A stretch of DNA of 64,000 bases from Trichoplax adhaerens (Eukaryota; Placozoa; Uniplacotomia; Trichoplacea; Trichoplacidae): assembly GCF_000150275.1 (NCBI RefSeq), contig NW_002060944.1:7702735-7766734 (forward strand), written 5' to 3'. The position numbers and the translations under genes are program-made. Positions 10,906 to 23,711 of this stretch are shown here, in pieces. How positions within the stretch are numbered: position 1 is the stretch's first letter; each line of letters opens with the position of its first letter. The notes under the pieces are model-generated. The model was not told where the DNA came from and searched no databases. It worked only from the letters and a program-made list of their open reading frames with translations.

Positions 10906-13900
10906 ATTAACAAAATCAATTAAATTTACTTCAGGCAATAATACCATCAGTTTGAATCACAATAAACATTAGAAATGGTAGATATTTGATTTACCAGTAA
11001 TTTACTTTCCTGCAGAAATTCTATGTTGGAATTCTTTATATATATATATATAAAGTTATTTAATTTTTTAATATCAGATAAAGAATTTATAGGACAGAAA
11101 TGATCACATTTGATTATATGATGTCTTAGATAGTGATAATCTCAAAGATCGTTTTTGCTGTTTTACTTTTGCCGTAATTAATGCTTGAAATATAATTCAA
11201 TTTCTTTTGGAAATAAACTGGCAAGCTGGTCATAAAACGACATTTCATGTTATGTAAATATGATCTTAGTTGTTAAAATACTCTAGCATCATCATCTATG
11301 CAACATCTTCTAACTTTTGATCTTGGGTTCAATGGTATCTAACTGAATAGTATAGTACATAGTAGATATTTACTGTAGTTTCCCGAGATTAAGAACTTCA
11401 GCTCAAAAATAATTGTATTGCAATTACTTATATCTATGATTTGACAAAACTTCTCTCTCTATAAAATACGCGTATAAGACATATGAATTGACTAATGGTT
11501 ATATCTTAAAAGTTTCAAAGTTACAGTTTTAATTGCTATTAGATATTAGTGCCTAGTGGCTAAAGTTTGACACGATTTAATCCTTTGACTTTGGAATCTC
11601 TGGGCTACGGTGCTCAACTGTAAATTGACAGTAAATCAGTTTTGAATAAAAACTAGTGAATATTTAACCCTAACCATCATAGCTAGTTCCTCCAGAAATC
11701 TACGCGTATAAATAAAATTACATTTTTTAGCAAAATCAAACGGCCTATCATATAAGTGTTGATGTTACTCATTAGTTCAATATTAAGCAAAGTACGCTAA
11801 CAATATTGAAAATATTGTTATATTTCCAGTTGCTTTATATAATCAAATATAATTATTTTTACGTGAAATAACGACACATGTTTTTATTAATTAACTCATG
11901 TAAGCTAGCACCTAAGTCATCATAGGTCAAAGTGAAAGGCTTAACAAGGAGGAATCAAAATGATTCTATTGGTTGGACTATATATGAAATATTAGATTGA
12001 ATATGATCTGTATCAGAATACATTGATTAAATTCTCATTTATTTGATCTGAAATGTTATACTAGAATACGTCTTTCACCTATTATGATATTCATCATTTT
12101 AACAATACTGCCAACGTTTAAAGATCTACTTATTAAATTTATGTTTCTAAGAGTTTCACGCCATGGTCGGTAAGATAAACATAATAGAGTGTAAGGTTTT
12201 GCCTTCCGGATTTGTCTTGAAATCAAGTTTATTCAGGACCAATCTCTTATATAGAGTTCTTTCTGGTTTAGCTGTTTCCTATCCTTTATAACAGATTGAT
12301 GCTCTATTACAATATATAATTCTATAAATTAATTTATTAAGGAATTGATATCCATTGACATAATTTAATTTTCAAGTGGCATGTACTGATTAATATCACT
12401 TTGACTTATTTAAAACATGTTATTTTCTTTATTTATTGTAATCTTTTAAACCACTACCTAAGATTGAATTTGTCCCTTCCAATTGGATCAATAAATGCAA
12501 TATATATATTACATTAAGTTCTGTCAGGGCAGGGGAAATCATAAAATATTCGATTAACTTATAAACATGGTGATTTTGCACAGTCGGCGGCGCAATCATA
12601 TCGTAAAAATAGTACGTAAAAGGAAGCTTAGTTTTTGATTCAAATATTGCTCTTATCTCACGTTATTTGGTTATATCTTCTGTCTGAAAAAGGATAACGT
12701 AAACAAATATTAATAGGTTACTAAGAGAAAGAAGTGATCCATAAACGACAGGTGCAAAAAATAGTAATGACTATTATAACTACAAGTATCATTAACAAGG
12801 CTATGGGAAATAAACAACTCCACCAGAATAGACCATTTTAATTTGTAAAGAGGAACTCTATTTTTCCTTGAAAGATCTATACCAAGGCAATAAAATAATC
12901 TTTCTATTACCAATCGACTGTGAAATGGTTTCGTAGAATGTAGGATAGCAAGAATTAACTATATGAACAGTAATCTCTTCAACAGTGACCTAACGGTGCC
13001 TGAGGCATCTGTTCCTCTAAAATGAATACGCTAAACCAAGAAAAAATTCGTTGATATGCATGTAATTATAAACGTTAATAAATGTAAAGCTAACACTCTC
13101 TAGCTAGATTGATTATCGTAATAAAGAAATCTTTTATTCCTTATTATTACCCACAGTTTAGTAATCCTTTTTTTACTATTATAGATTGAAAAGTGAAAAG
13201 AAAAGGGTAAATTGATTTATTTAAGATTCATATATTGAATATGCATAGCTTAGCTTATAAAATTGCATATCTAGGAGTTGGTTTTCTCAATTTTACGCGA
13301 GTTATTCCATTTAATTTTATCTTGTGATAAACATAATATGCTGCTGATCAGCTTTGTTCAATTGATTTCCATATTAGGGATTATTACTGGTTATGTTCAC
13401 CATTTTACAATACTTTATGTTATGTTCAACTGATTTCCATATTATGGTATAAAAAGGAGATACGATAGAGAAAAAAGAGGAGACTTCGGCTTAAATTTGA
13501 ATAAGTCATTAAGTTGCTCATTGGCTGTTTGCTATTTGTTGTTACTCGTTTAACTTGTAGTCATAACAAGCATCGCCAAGGTTTTTCTTTACTGCGGTTG
13601 TTCTATTGGCATTTATATTACTATTTCTATCAGCAACCACCGCAGTTATTGTATTTACGTAGATCTTACAAAATTTTATTCATAATTTTATTCATAATTG
13701 CTGTGATGATATTTTATACTAATAGAAATCTCTTGCCTTGTCTACATATTCTACTAAATCTTGACTGCAGGTAACGAAATAAACAAGTTCATTTTTATGC
13801 GCTTGCAATGCTTTTAACTAACTATTGATAAATATTAGGTGCAGTAAGTTCTTAACGTTAGTCTCTTTTCATGTTTACTTATCTATTTATCTATATTACT

Positions 13901-16900
13901 CCGATTTTGATGATCGGTCGCATGATACTACCTGCAGGAGTTCCCTTATATAGAAGATTTAAAAAATAAATAAAGTAATACCGTTTCAAATTATAATCAA
14001 TTACTGGTATCACATTTTGATGACATTGAAATGAAAGTTTTAATCTCATTACCGTTAAACAAGCTTGACTTCTATCATGTTATCATGACCTTCCCGCCAT
14101 TGTGACCTATTAATTTGTTTGTGGAGGCCTAAACGTCTGATTATACAACTGCTAGCTTATTCCGGTTATCTTCATTTAAATTAAATTATATCAATTCCTA
14201 TTGGTAGTTGATATAGCAATAAACGGCATTACTGGCCGTGTTTAACAGAACTAATTAGTGCTAATTAAGGTTATTCCTGATTTACTGTGATGATTCAATA
14301 TATATATTACATAGCGACTATCATAGTAATCAAAGAGGATGACAAACGGTCATTGATGAATTACATTTCCATTTCTCAATCTTTCAATGATGTTTATGTG
14401 ACTAATACAAATGGAATCACATTTTCATTGTATCTCACAGCTATAACTATAACGTATAAGCAGGATATCTATTTATTCTTGCAATCGTCCATCTGAATTT
14501 CACAACATTATCCTACTTCATAATTTCGTAAAGATTTTACTTTAGCTACCGGCCAATTGAGTTATGAGTTCATTCAGATGATGGTCAATCACTAATACCT
14601 TTGACTAGATTCTACGTTATATATGAAAGATCAATATTGTTGATATTCCATTGAAAGTCTTGTCAATCATTAATATTAGTGCAAAAATATTATATGTATT
14701 TTAATCTGTCACCTTAATAAATTATTCTTTTCAAAAAGTAGCTTTTATTCTAGTCTGTTTCACCTAAAATTTGTTGTTGTACATTGCATCATTAAAATAT
14801 CAGCGTAAAAGTAAAAATTTTTTTTATATGATAGTCAACGGCATGCTAGACCAATCTGGTATATGAAAAAAACGGTCATTTTTATCTTATTAACATATTA
14901 CAGAATCTTTACTAATCCTTTTTATAGTAACAAAAATTAGTCGTAGAATTAAACTAGGCCTTTATCTTCTATTTTTCATCGTATTTGTCTTAATCATCCA
15001 AGTTTTACTTGATCTTTTTTAAATTATTTAGCAATTTTAAATTTTTACTGAGTAAGAAGGTTATGTTATAAAGATAAACAACGCTAAAGAATAGGTGGAG
15101 ACAGGTGCCATAGCTAATGCTTCTAGATGCCAACTCATATTATATTATCTGTCAATTCTTATACTGCACCACTAGGGATAGATATCATTCATCATCTACA
15201 GATAGATATTCATGTGTAAGAGTACTTACATCTCGAAATCCCACCTTTATTTTCTTATCCTAAAATAGATTGAAAATAAAATCATTTAAGCAATAATTTA
15301 TATTAGAGATTTTCGGTTTATTATTGATATCATTATTTCATTAGCAACAGCAAGACCATATTTCACTTGATAGCTTAATTCTTCCTTACCAGTCAATAAC
15401 AGTAACCCAACTATATGTAAACATGATCAAGAATTTTTGAGTGTCATTAACTTAGTAATTGTAAACTTACATTATTTCTTCTACCACGGCTCGGCAGGTT
15501 CATTGAACAAAGAATGTACTGACGTAATGATCGATTTAGGAAGAGTCAATATTGAAGTATTTCTAAATGGTAGCCATTACCAATGAATCTCGAATACAAT
15601 TTTTGATTACTATATCAATGTTATATTGAGTAGTAGAGTTCAAATTGATTACTAGTTCACTGTTTATTTCTTAAGACTAAGATTAACAAATCATTCTATT
15701 CTACTCACAATTCTATTTTCTTTCGTTTTTGTTAGGAAGGTGATCATTTGTTTGCATACATGCGGTTACAGGATTTGCGTTATAAAAAATCAATATTGAT
15801 GACAAAAAGCTATCGGAGACCCTATGTTGAAGTAAAATGCAATACTGCTCATCCATATCCTGTACGAAATTACAAATGACGGTAGCGAGATTAATGCTAT
15901 TACTTTTTAATATACATAAATTAATAATAATAAAAAATAAATGGATAGCGTGTTCTTACTAAATATTGTACGTGAATGATGATCATAAATTTATAGGTAG
16001 CATGTTGCTTCTGAATGTAATACGATAAGTATATCAAAGGATTCACCGAATATCTCTCCTATCTTTATAATAGTTATTTTGTCATGATCTATTTTATATA
16101 GGGTGAAAGTTTGAATCAACTTTATCACGTTAAATTATACAGTAGAAACGATTTGTTTTTTAATTCATTCTTTTGATTGAGCAACGATTTCATTGATCTT
16201 ATTTTACATTAATTTAGGACAATAAATGAAAACAGTGAATTTGTGAAAGTATATAACTCCTTTCAACCGACACATATTAAGCTTAAGTTCTGTTCAGTCA
16301 AGGTGATATTTCCTATTCTAAAATAGATAATCTATTTTTACCCTTTAATCCATTGATTTCATTTTATGAATTTTTACTTGAAATAAATGGTTAAAAGTTT
16401 TTCATAGAATAGAATAGCACAGAGTAGATTCCTTATCATTTGAGTTTGCTGGGACAATATTGTCATTTCGTATTAACAACATAATGATAACATTCTCACG
16501 TTCATAATAAAAACAAGAATGTTCAGTTGTGCTGTTGATTGATTGGAATGATGGTAGACATGGTATCGATTTGACTTTGATGTCATCTATCAATGATAGT
16601 TTCATTGTATAGGCTATTGAAATTTAGAATTTGTTTTCAGGAAGAAATATGACTGGTATTTCCATGGTTTCTGTCGTCATTCCCTTCTATAATGTATACT
16701 ATTTAATTCCGCTAAATGAATTAATCGAATGAATAGAGGATTGTTATTTGTGCCTTAGATACACGTATATCTATATCTGTAGTTTCATTTTGATAAATTA
16801 GATTTATCAGTGTTTCACAGGTCTCAAGTTACATGTTTTTTAATATCAGTGACAATTTCTATGTCCTTGTATGTTAGAATAAATGAATTTACGCTAAATA

Positions 16901-17724
16901 TTAAACTTTGCTTGATAGAACTCGTCACTTTTATCGTTATTTATCATTACAACATTTCTATAGATTTATCAGTAGACCGTATTGTTTAGTAGATGGTGAT
17001 CTATTTGCCTTTATTATTATTATCTATTCAAGTTATTATTTATTTTTACATCATTGGATTATTATCATTAGCATGGTGTTATTGGATCAATTTATATTTA
17101 ATCGCTTTCTATTCAAACGCATTTATTCGTATCATTCCCCTCCTCTCTTTCTCTCTGTCGAAAGCTATTTATAAACTATGGTAGCACCTTGATGCAATAT
17201 TTTAATCTTATCTTTCGATTCCTACCATATGAATTAAAAAAACACTTTAAGATTGATCATTCTTTCATTCATGTTGGTTGCGACAACTTCATTTCAATTC
17301 CTCTAAGTTTTTTCAATATTAACTTACCTTTTCATTTCGTCTTATTCATATCCTTAATTTGTCACGTTCTACTCTAATCCAATGGTGTTCCATTCCATTC
17401 TTTTTTAACTTAACCGTAGATTAACGATTCATAACAACGCCAAGTTTTTATTAGCAGGGCTGATTTGATTTCATCATTTCCTCATTTAATTTTAAAGTGT
17501 TGATGTTGACGTCTCTTTTTAAGAGATTTATCTACCTATTCTATATAAAATTGAATTCTTGTTAAGTACATAAAGCTACATACTGGTTGTCATTTGGCTG
17601 TTTATCAAGAACGTCGAATCTATACCTTACCAGTTTTAGTCTATCACAAGAGAAGAATTGAATATTAAAATCACTCTTTCATACCATTTAATCGCGAAAA
17701 TTGAAAAAAAGACACTGTACCAAA
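10906..17724. other. Long AT-rich stretch with no recognised gene
   Basis: I read six frames here and found only short open frames rich in Ile/Tyr/Leu, as expected by chance in AT-rich DNA. No splice-linked exon series, RNA gene or repeat array was recognised. The last part (from about 17400) should contain the promoter and 5' UTR of the GPCR gene. Confidence 0.5.
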
Positions 17725-18744
17725 ATGAATATGAGCAACGGCTCTTCTGGTGTTAACGGTAGCACAAGTTCACCACCAATACCAGTGCCATCGCCACCGC
17801 CTATCCATATACAGTGGCTAGTTATTGGTATTATCACAGGCATTACAAATGCAAGCCTACTCCTTTTTATCATATTTAATCGAAAATTACACAGTATAAC
17901 CAATTTTATTCTATGTAGTAAATTAGTCATTGGATTCTGTTTTGGTATTATTTACGTTATACCACGGCAAGCAATACCATTTATTAGTAGCGTTGCTATT
18001 CTATGCGATTTTATACCACAACTTGGAACTGGATTGATGATTAACTTAAATCTACATGTCTGTTTGATTAGTTTTCATCGTTACTTCCTAATTATTAATC
18101 CTTTCCGTTACAAGGAGCGTGCCACATCTAGAAACGTCGTTATAGTCCTTACTAGCACTTGGTTACTGTCTATTTTTATCGCAGCAATTCCCTTATTCAC
18201 GTTTCGCCCTATTCATGGTATCCAATGTATTACACTGGGAGATATTAATGCCGAAACCGTTTATCTATCTTCTGTATTTATTATACTGTTCCTTGTTCCC
18301 TTGGTTGTTTTAGTCGCAACTTATGGTAAAATTTTAGTGATTGTCTTGACTCTTCACAAAAATCATGTCTATCCTGCTGGAGATAAATCAGCAAATATCA
18401 GTATAAAAACGAATCGTAAAGCGTTAATCCAAGCAGCTGTAATGATTGGTATATTTTTTTGTTTATTTGTCCCTTTTGTTGTTGGTGTGATTATCTTTTT
18501 CTTTGCGCTAAGAGCTGGCAAAGTTGGTCCACTCGTTCCTGTACTTACGGCAACTCAATACCCGGCATTCTGCTACCCGGCCTTAAGTCCAATTTTAAAT
18601 ATTCTGTTTATGAGCGATATTCGCGTCGAAGTTGTAAACTTCGTAAGGGCTAGTTATTCGAATATTTCTGGTGATAATAATAGCTATACGTACGAATCAT
18701 CACAAGCTCAACGCCGTCGAAAAACTCTAACTTCGAATTTTTGA
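17725..18744 (+). CDS. Class A (rhodopsin-like) G protein-coupled receptor
   Basis: Intronless, 339 residues from the ATG at 17725 (preceded by CAAA); the open frame upstream to 17701 has no earlier ATG. The N-terminus has several N-x-S/T sequons and a proline-rich run, then seven hydrophobic segments. Class A landmarks: a Cys 25 residues before the TM3 Arg (LCDF..., position 3.25) and a Cys in ECL2 (GIQC) for the conserved disulfide; TM3 end SFHRYF, i.e. HRY in place of DRY; TM6 FCLFVPF, with Phe where the CWxP Trp normally sits; TM7 end YPALSPILN, replacing NPxxY. A short Ser/Arg-rich tail follows. Ligand unknown. Missing microswitch residues are common in lineage-expanded invertebrate receptors. 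It stands alone in a gene-poor region, with an AATAAA at 19156. Confidence 0.9.
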   Translation: MNMSNGSSGVNGSTSSPPIPVPSPPPIHIQWLVIGIITGITNASLLLFIIFNRKLHSITNFILCSKLVIGFCFGIIYVIPRQAIPFISSVAILCDFIPQLGTGLMINLNLHVCLISFHRYFLIINPFRYKERATSRNVVIVLTSTWLLSIFIAAIPLFTFRPIHGIQCITLGDINAETVYLSSVFIILFLVPLVVLVATYGKILVIVLTLHKNHVYPAGDKSANISIKTNRKALIQAAVMIGIFFCLFVPFVVGVIIFFFALRAGKVGPLVPVLTATQYPAFCYPALSPILNILFMSDIRVEVVNFVRASYSNISGDNNSYTYESSQAQRRRKTLTSNF

Positions 18745-21700
18745 AAATCCTAATCAAGTTGACTATTAAACTATCATGACTAGTATCAATTGCATTGCTT
18801 AAAACAGTTAAAGTATTGATATCGGTATAATAACTATCGAATGCTCTTTAAAAACAATGTAAATGTATAGCTAGTGCATTCTGTATGGTACTTCAAAAAT
18901 TATCCTCATTTGACGAGCATTTCATTAGAAGTTTATCATGCCATTTATTAATCATTAGAAGTGTATTAGAGAACTGATTTTTTATTGAAAGAATATTGTA
19001 ATTTTAATGATTTCAGTATTGAATAGACAACGATGGGATTATAGACGATCGTCTCTAGTTGTTGTGTGCTAGTCCATAATAATAATATACTTGCGGTATG
19101 GAATGAAAACAAGCATATTTCTTACTTTGCAAAGGAAATGATGAAAAAAAATTGAAATAAAAATGTAGCCTTAACGACTGGTGTCATCTTTTGATGATGA
19201 AGCCCTCAAAGTATTTCTACATTAAACTATGTTAACCCTTTTACTAGAGAGTATACGCATGGGTTATAGACCAATTTGCTATAAGATAGGATGAGCGTAT
19301 CGATCATGAGTGTTTACTGCAATTGTGGTAAAATTGCGGTACTTTTTCTGGTAGTAATTTATATATTGTAGCTTATAAAACTGGCAATGCTAGCGGTGAT
19401 TTAAATATTTCCATAAAAGTAAGAGAATTGTTTATTATACTTCTTTGCGTATGTAAGGCTATGGTCTTCCACTATTTGTAATCTACGATAAATAATATCC
19501 ATGATTATTATTATAATAATTCTCGGAAGTTGTTGGCGAAACTCATAGTACCAAGAAAATTACTTCAACCTTGAAAATCTTTCAGACAATATACATTTAT
19601 TAATAAACGGTATATGACCATTCTCTCGTGGTTTTGACTAGGTATACTTAAAAAGCTATTTTGAAAATAATACGTAACATACTAAGAATAAGATAGCTAG
19701 AATCAAGAATTTCTAGGTCTTTAGTACTAACATTGTCATTTCCTAGCTTAATTGGAAATAAATGGTTTGATATTGATTTACATAAAAAATAATTTCTCAT
19801 TCTACCGTAAAGTTACAGATATTAACGTAGGTTATCAAATTATTACATATACGATCTTGATCATGTTATAAATCTCCGATGTGAACGATTAAATTACAGT
19901 ATGGTATACCAGTGATGACGTATGGCTACATTACGTTATCTGTTATTAATTTTATGGTATCTTATAACCAATAGCTATCATTTTTCGAAAAATAAACTTC
20001 TCTTCCAAGTCAATTTTCAACTTAGAGAAGAATCTCACTGTTCCCTTAGCGACAGTAATATACGAGTTTATTTATTTGTTGTTCAATATTTACGAACCAT
20101 CGCATTTTATCTCGATTATCTGGCTTATACTTATACATGTCAGTGATTATGCACTTTGGCTACTATTTCAACGTTGTGAATTGGATGGTCTATATAGCTT
20201 TATTTTATACTGTATAATTTCTACTTACTCAGTATGGACAGCTTATCTAGTGTAATATCCGCAATTACTGTAAATTGAATACTGAATTTTGCACAATATG
20301 TATATAATTTCTTCCTTAGTGAAGAAAGAGTGAATATGAATACCAATTTAGTCTAGCTATCATTTCTTTGTTATCATTATTAATTTCTTTCTAGGCCATC
20401 ATGCTGTGGATGTATATTGTAGATCTGCACCTATGTTTATTTAGTGGAATCATTGATTATGATTTGAACAGTACCGCAATAATATCAAATAATTATTTGA
20501 TTACTTGACTATAGTTCTAAATCAAGTTTAAAGATTGTTATTACTCTTTTATCCAATCGAGATGATTCTACCAGGAAGAGGGTAATTACAGTAAGCTAGA
20601 ATAACCTTGGTTACGTAAAGGATATGGTATAGAATGCGTAATATACGTAGTTCTTCTAATTTGATGTTGAAAGATTATAATTTCATGCTATAATAAACAA
20701 GTATACCACTATTCAATAATAAATAATTCTGGCGTAAACTTTGAATAATACAAAAGAAATCAATTTTCTATTAAATAAGGGTAAATACTTCACAAGTATC
20801 TTTCTCTTAAAGATTTCATCAACATATGGAATATAATATAAAGGATGGAAATTTATCCAATAAATCTATAAACTATTATGTATGGGGTATGTGCGTAAGA
20901 CAGATCCAAGTTTACTTGCATTAAGCTATTACCTTCCATATCTCAAATAAACTACTTCCAAAAATACTACATTGGGTCAATTCATAATACTCTAATCACT
21001 TGTAAAGTACGGCTAATTTACCAATGCTTATAGAATTGATATACCGTATTAATTCTAAATTGTCGAGTAAAAGATAGATCATAGTTATGGCTGTGTTTAG
21101 TAAAGGTTCGGCAGATACCAACTTTTGTTGGATATACGAGTAAATGTTGCTCAACTATTTTTGGCGTAGATTAATTGTTGCTTGGTTTCTCATTGAATTA
21201 AAAAATTACAATTAGACGACTCATACTTGGCGCACCAAATGGATTTTCTATGCTATAATAATTCCTATTAATCATATAATTAGACAAATTCATTAATTCT
21301 GGTAGGGATTACTACGGTATAAATGCTTTTGGAGCCCGTGGTAAAAGGCAAATATGGCTTATTTTTATAAATTAGTTGTTAGGCGAAGCAATGCGTAATC
21401 AAATAAATGATTTCAGCAATATTTATGGAATAAAAAATTCATATCTAGCGAATCTTACTGTATGTAGTAAGATTGGCCAATTCCATAATGACCGAGACTT
21501 ATTGTACATCATGGTGTTATTGATAGGTTAGATAAGTGCGATCGTAAACTTAGCTCAGCTCTTTTTATAATTGATCAGGCGAACTACATTAATGAGTGGA
21601 AACTGTAGCAAAATACGAATTGTAGGCATTCTTGGCTGCTAGGGTATGGAATTCATTTTGTCAAGGCAGAGATTTGGCAATACCGAGGCTTATTTGATTA

Positions 21701-22764
21701 TCCCGGCCACGCTCCATTCCATCCAAGGGGTCCATCACTTCGTATGAGGCTTTGATGGTATGTTTTATGTCATTAAAATAGAATTTATACTCCTCTTGCA
21801 ATGGAAAGTTACTTAATGCAAGTAGTTTCTACATTGCTTGTACTTCAGGCCCGGTGAACGTTCTATTTTCTCTTCATTCATAATTACATCAATTATATAA
21901 TTATTGGGAGAGTAGTGAGTTTCATTTTAGATAGGAGAGGGAGCGTTTGTTTAGTCCAGGAATATACTAAAAGAGAAAATGATTAGGTGTGGCAGTTGCA
22001 ATAGTAGTACGGTACTTATTTGGCATATGGTGTTAGCGTTTTAGACTGCAATAGAATGATCCATAACGGTGGAGAAGAGCTTTATCTTTTACCTTGATGA
22101 GACACTAGTAGTTTATGATTGAGCTCATCATGTGCTCCGTAAAGTTGCTTGACTAAAAACGAAAGAGAGGGACAGAAAACGGTCATTCGGTATACTAAAA
22201 ATGTAGGGGTTGACTAGTCGTTGATCATCTCAATTGAAGCGTATGTCCAAAACGATGCCGTACACTACGGCTATTTCTGCATATTGTGCAATGTAATGGT
22301 GGCACATTACAACACTGACTCTTGTTATCCTATTTGCATGCAGGCAAGAAGCAATAAAATTCCCAATCAATGAGATCAATGAAGGGAGTGGTTTGAAATT
22401 CTAACATATAATAAATAATTTTATTATTCTATTGAAAAATATTTCATAGTGTAGTCCTTCATTGAGGTATCAGTTCCTCAGCAGCGCTGGCTGGCTCGGC
22501 CAACAAACCAAGCCGAAATCGTAAATACAGAATGGCAATGCTTGCTTCCCCAATGCGATCCAATACTATTACTGACATACGAGTCTATTATTATGATTAT
22601 TTTTAGTCAATGTGATTTAAAGGCAGCGTGAAATAAAGAAGACTTTACACCCCTACCAATCCCTTTCGTCGCCGAAAGCACGCTGATGTAGTGTACACCC
22701 TACAGGTGAATGGGTAATGTTATGACTGGTGTAGATTCCTTCCGCAGCAGGGTCACTTCATTCA
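18745..22764. other. Intergenic, AT-rich; GPCR 3' UTR at the left
   Basis: AATAAA at 19156-19161, about 410 bp after the GPCR stop, is its likely poly(A) signal. The remainder has only short random open frames. From about 21650 the composition becomes less AT-rich, with no recognisable element boundaries. Confidence 0.45.
19156..19161 (+). terminator. Poly(A) signal of the GPCR gene
   Basis: Canonical AATAAA about 410 bp downstream of the GPCR TGA, the first clear one after the stop that I noted. Confidence 0.4.
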
Positions 22765-23137
22765 TTTCTAGTACTAGATTTACTGCCAGTACACTACTGC
22801 CTTTCCTGGATCAAGAATCAAATAGAGGCAATAATTTCTAATACTTGATTTACTGCCAGTACATTACTGCCTTTCCTGGACCGAGAATCAAATAGAGGCA
22901 ATAATTAATTTCTAATACTTGATTTACTGCCTTTCCTGGACCAAGAATCAAATAGAGGCAATAATTTCTAATACTTGATTTACTGCCTTTCCTGGACCGA
23001 GAATCAAATAGAGACAATAATTTCTAATACTTGATTTACTGAACCAAGAATCAAATAGAGGCAGTAATTTCTAATACTTGATTTACTGCCAGTACATTAC
23101 TGCCTTTCCTGGACTAAGAATCAAATAGAGGCAATAC
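22765..23137. repeat. Minisatellite D (about 70 bp unit, six copies)
   Basis: Units start near 22765, 22835, 22909, 22965, 23021 and 23068 with TTTCTAATACTTGATTTACTG. Full units continue CCAGTACATTACTGCCTTTCCTGG and end GAATCAAATAGAGGCAATAA. Units 3-5 lack part of the middle, so the array shows both copy-number and internal-deletion variation. It lies about 600 bp upstream of the LUC7L3 start. Confidence 0.85.
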
Positions 23138-23711
23138 TTGTATCTTGGACCAATCATGTGGCCGACTCAACTGCAGTCAATTTAAATGACTAATCACGTC
23201 CAATTTGGTATGGGGATATAGTGAACTAACTCTTCCTTTTACCGTGCAGTATATAGTTCATGTAGGATTGGTTGTTCATATTATTGACTGCGTTAATGTA
23301 CTGTGTAGTAATTTATTACGACGATTCTTATTTAGCCGGTCACGTATTCAAGGTAATTTACCTCGGCCATTGCCAAGTCTGGTTGCATCTGAGTCTTGTA
23401 GTACTGTCTAGTAAGTACATAGGAAAGTCGTGGCAAATTCCCTGTCAAGCACGTCTATAGACAGTACAGTACATTGCAGTCATGACACTGTCTTGATAAT
23501 ACCAATACGCAAACATGGCATTGTATTACATACTGTAACACATGGGCTTGCACCAGAACTGAATGATACAGGATCATACTGTAATCTACAGTACAATGTA
23601 TTCTAGACTACAGTACTTTGGCCCAATTGCTTACGCCATCCAGACTGCTGTACAATCCTCTCTTCTCTGGCTGCGGTTTCTGTACTCGGTAGATCGTGCA
23701 AAATTGCAAAG
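23138..23711. promoter_or_regulatory. 5' flank of LUC7L3 with CAGTA/TACTG motifs
   Basis: No exon recognised. Contains several short CAGTA/TACTG palindromic strings (for example around 23400, 23463-23480, 23575-23615), the same motif family that is dense at 32965-34180. Promoter role inferred from position only. Confidence 0.3.

Noticed and set aside
13514-13774. 86-codon hydrophobic plus-strand frame ending before a GTAACG donor-like site
   Set aside because: No ATG in good context, AT-rich hydrophobic composition expected by chance, and no following exon found.
16908-17184. Two overlapping hydrophobic frames upstream of the GPCR
   Set aside because: Ile/Leu/Tyr-rich translation of T-rich DNA; no membrane protein family pattern and no GPCR-like landmarks.
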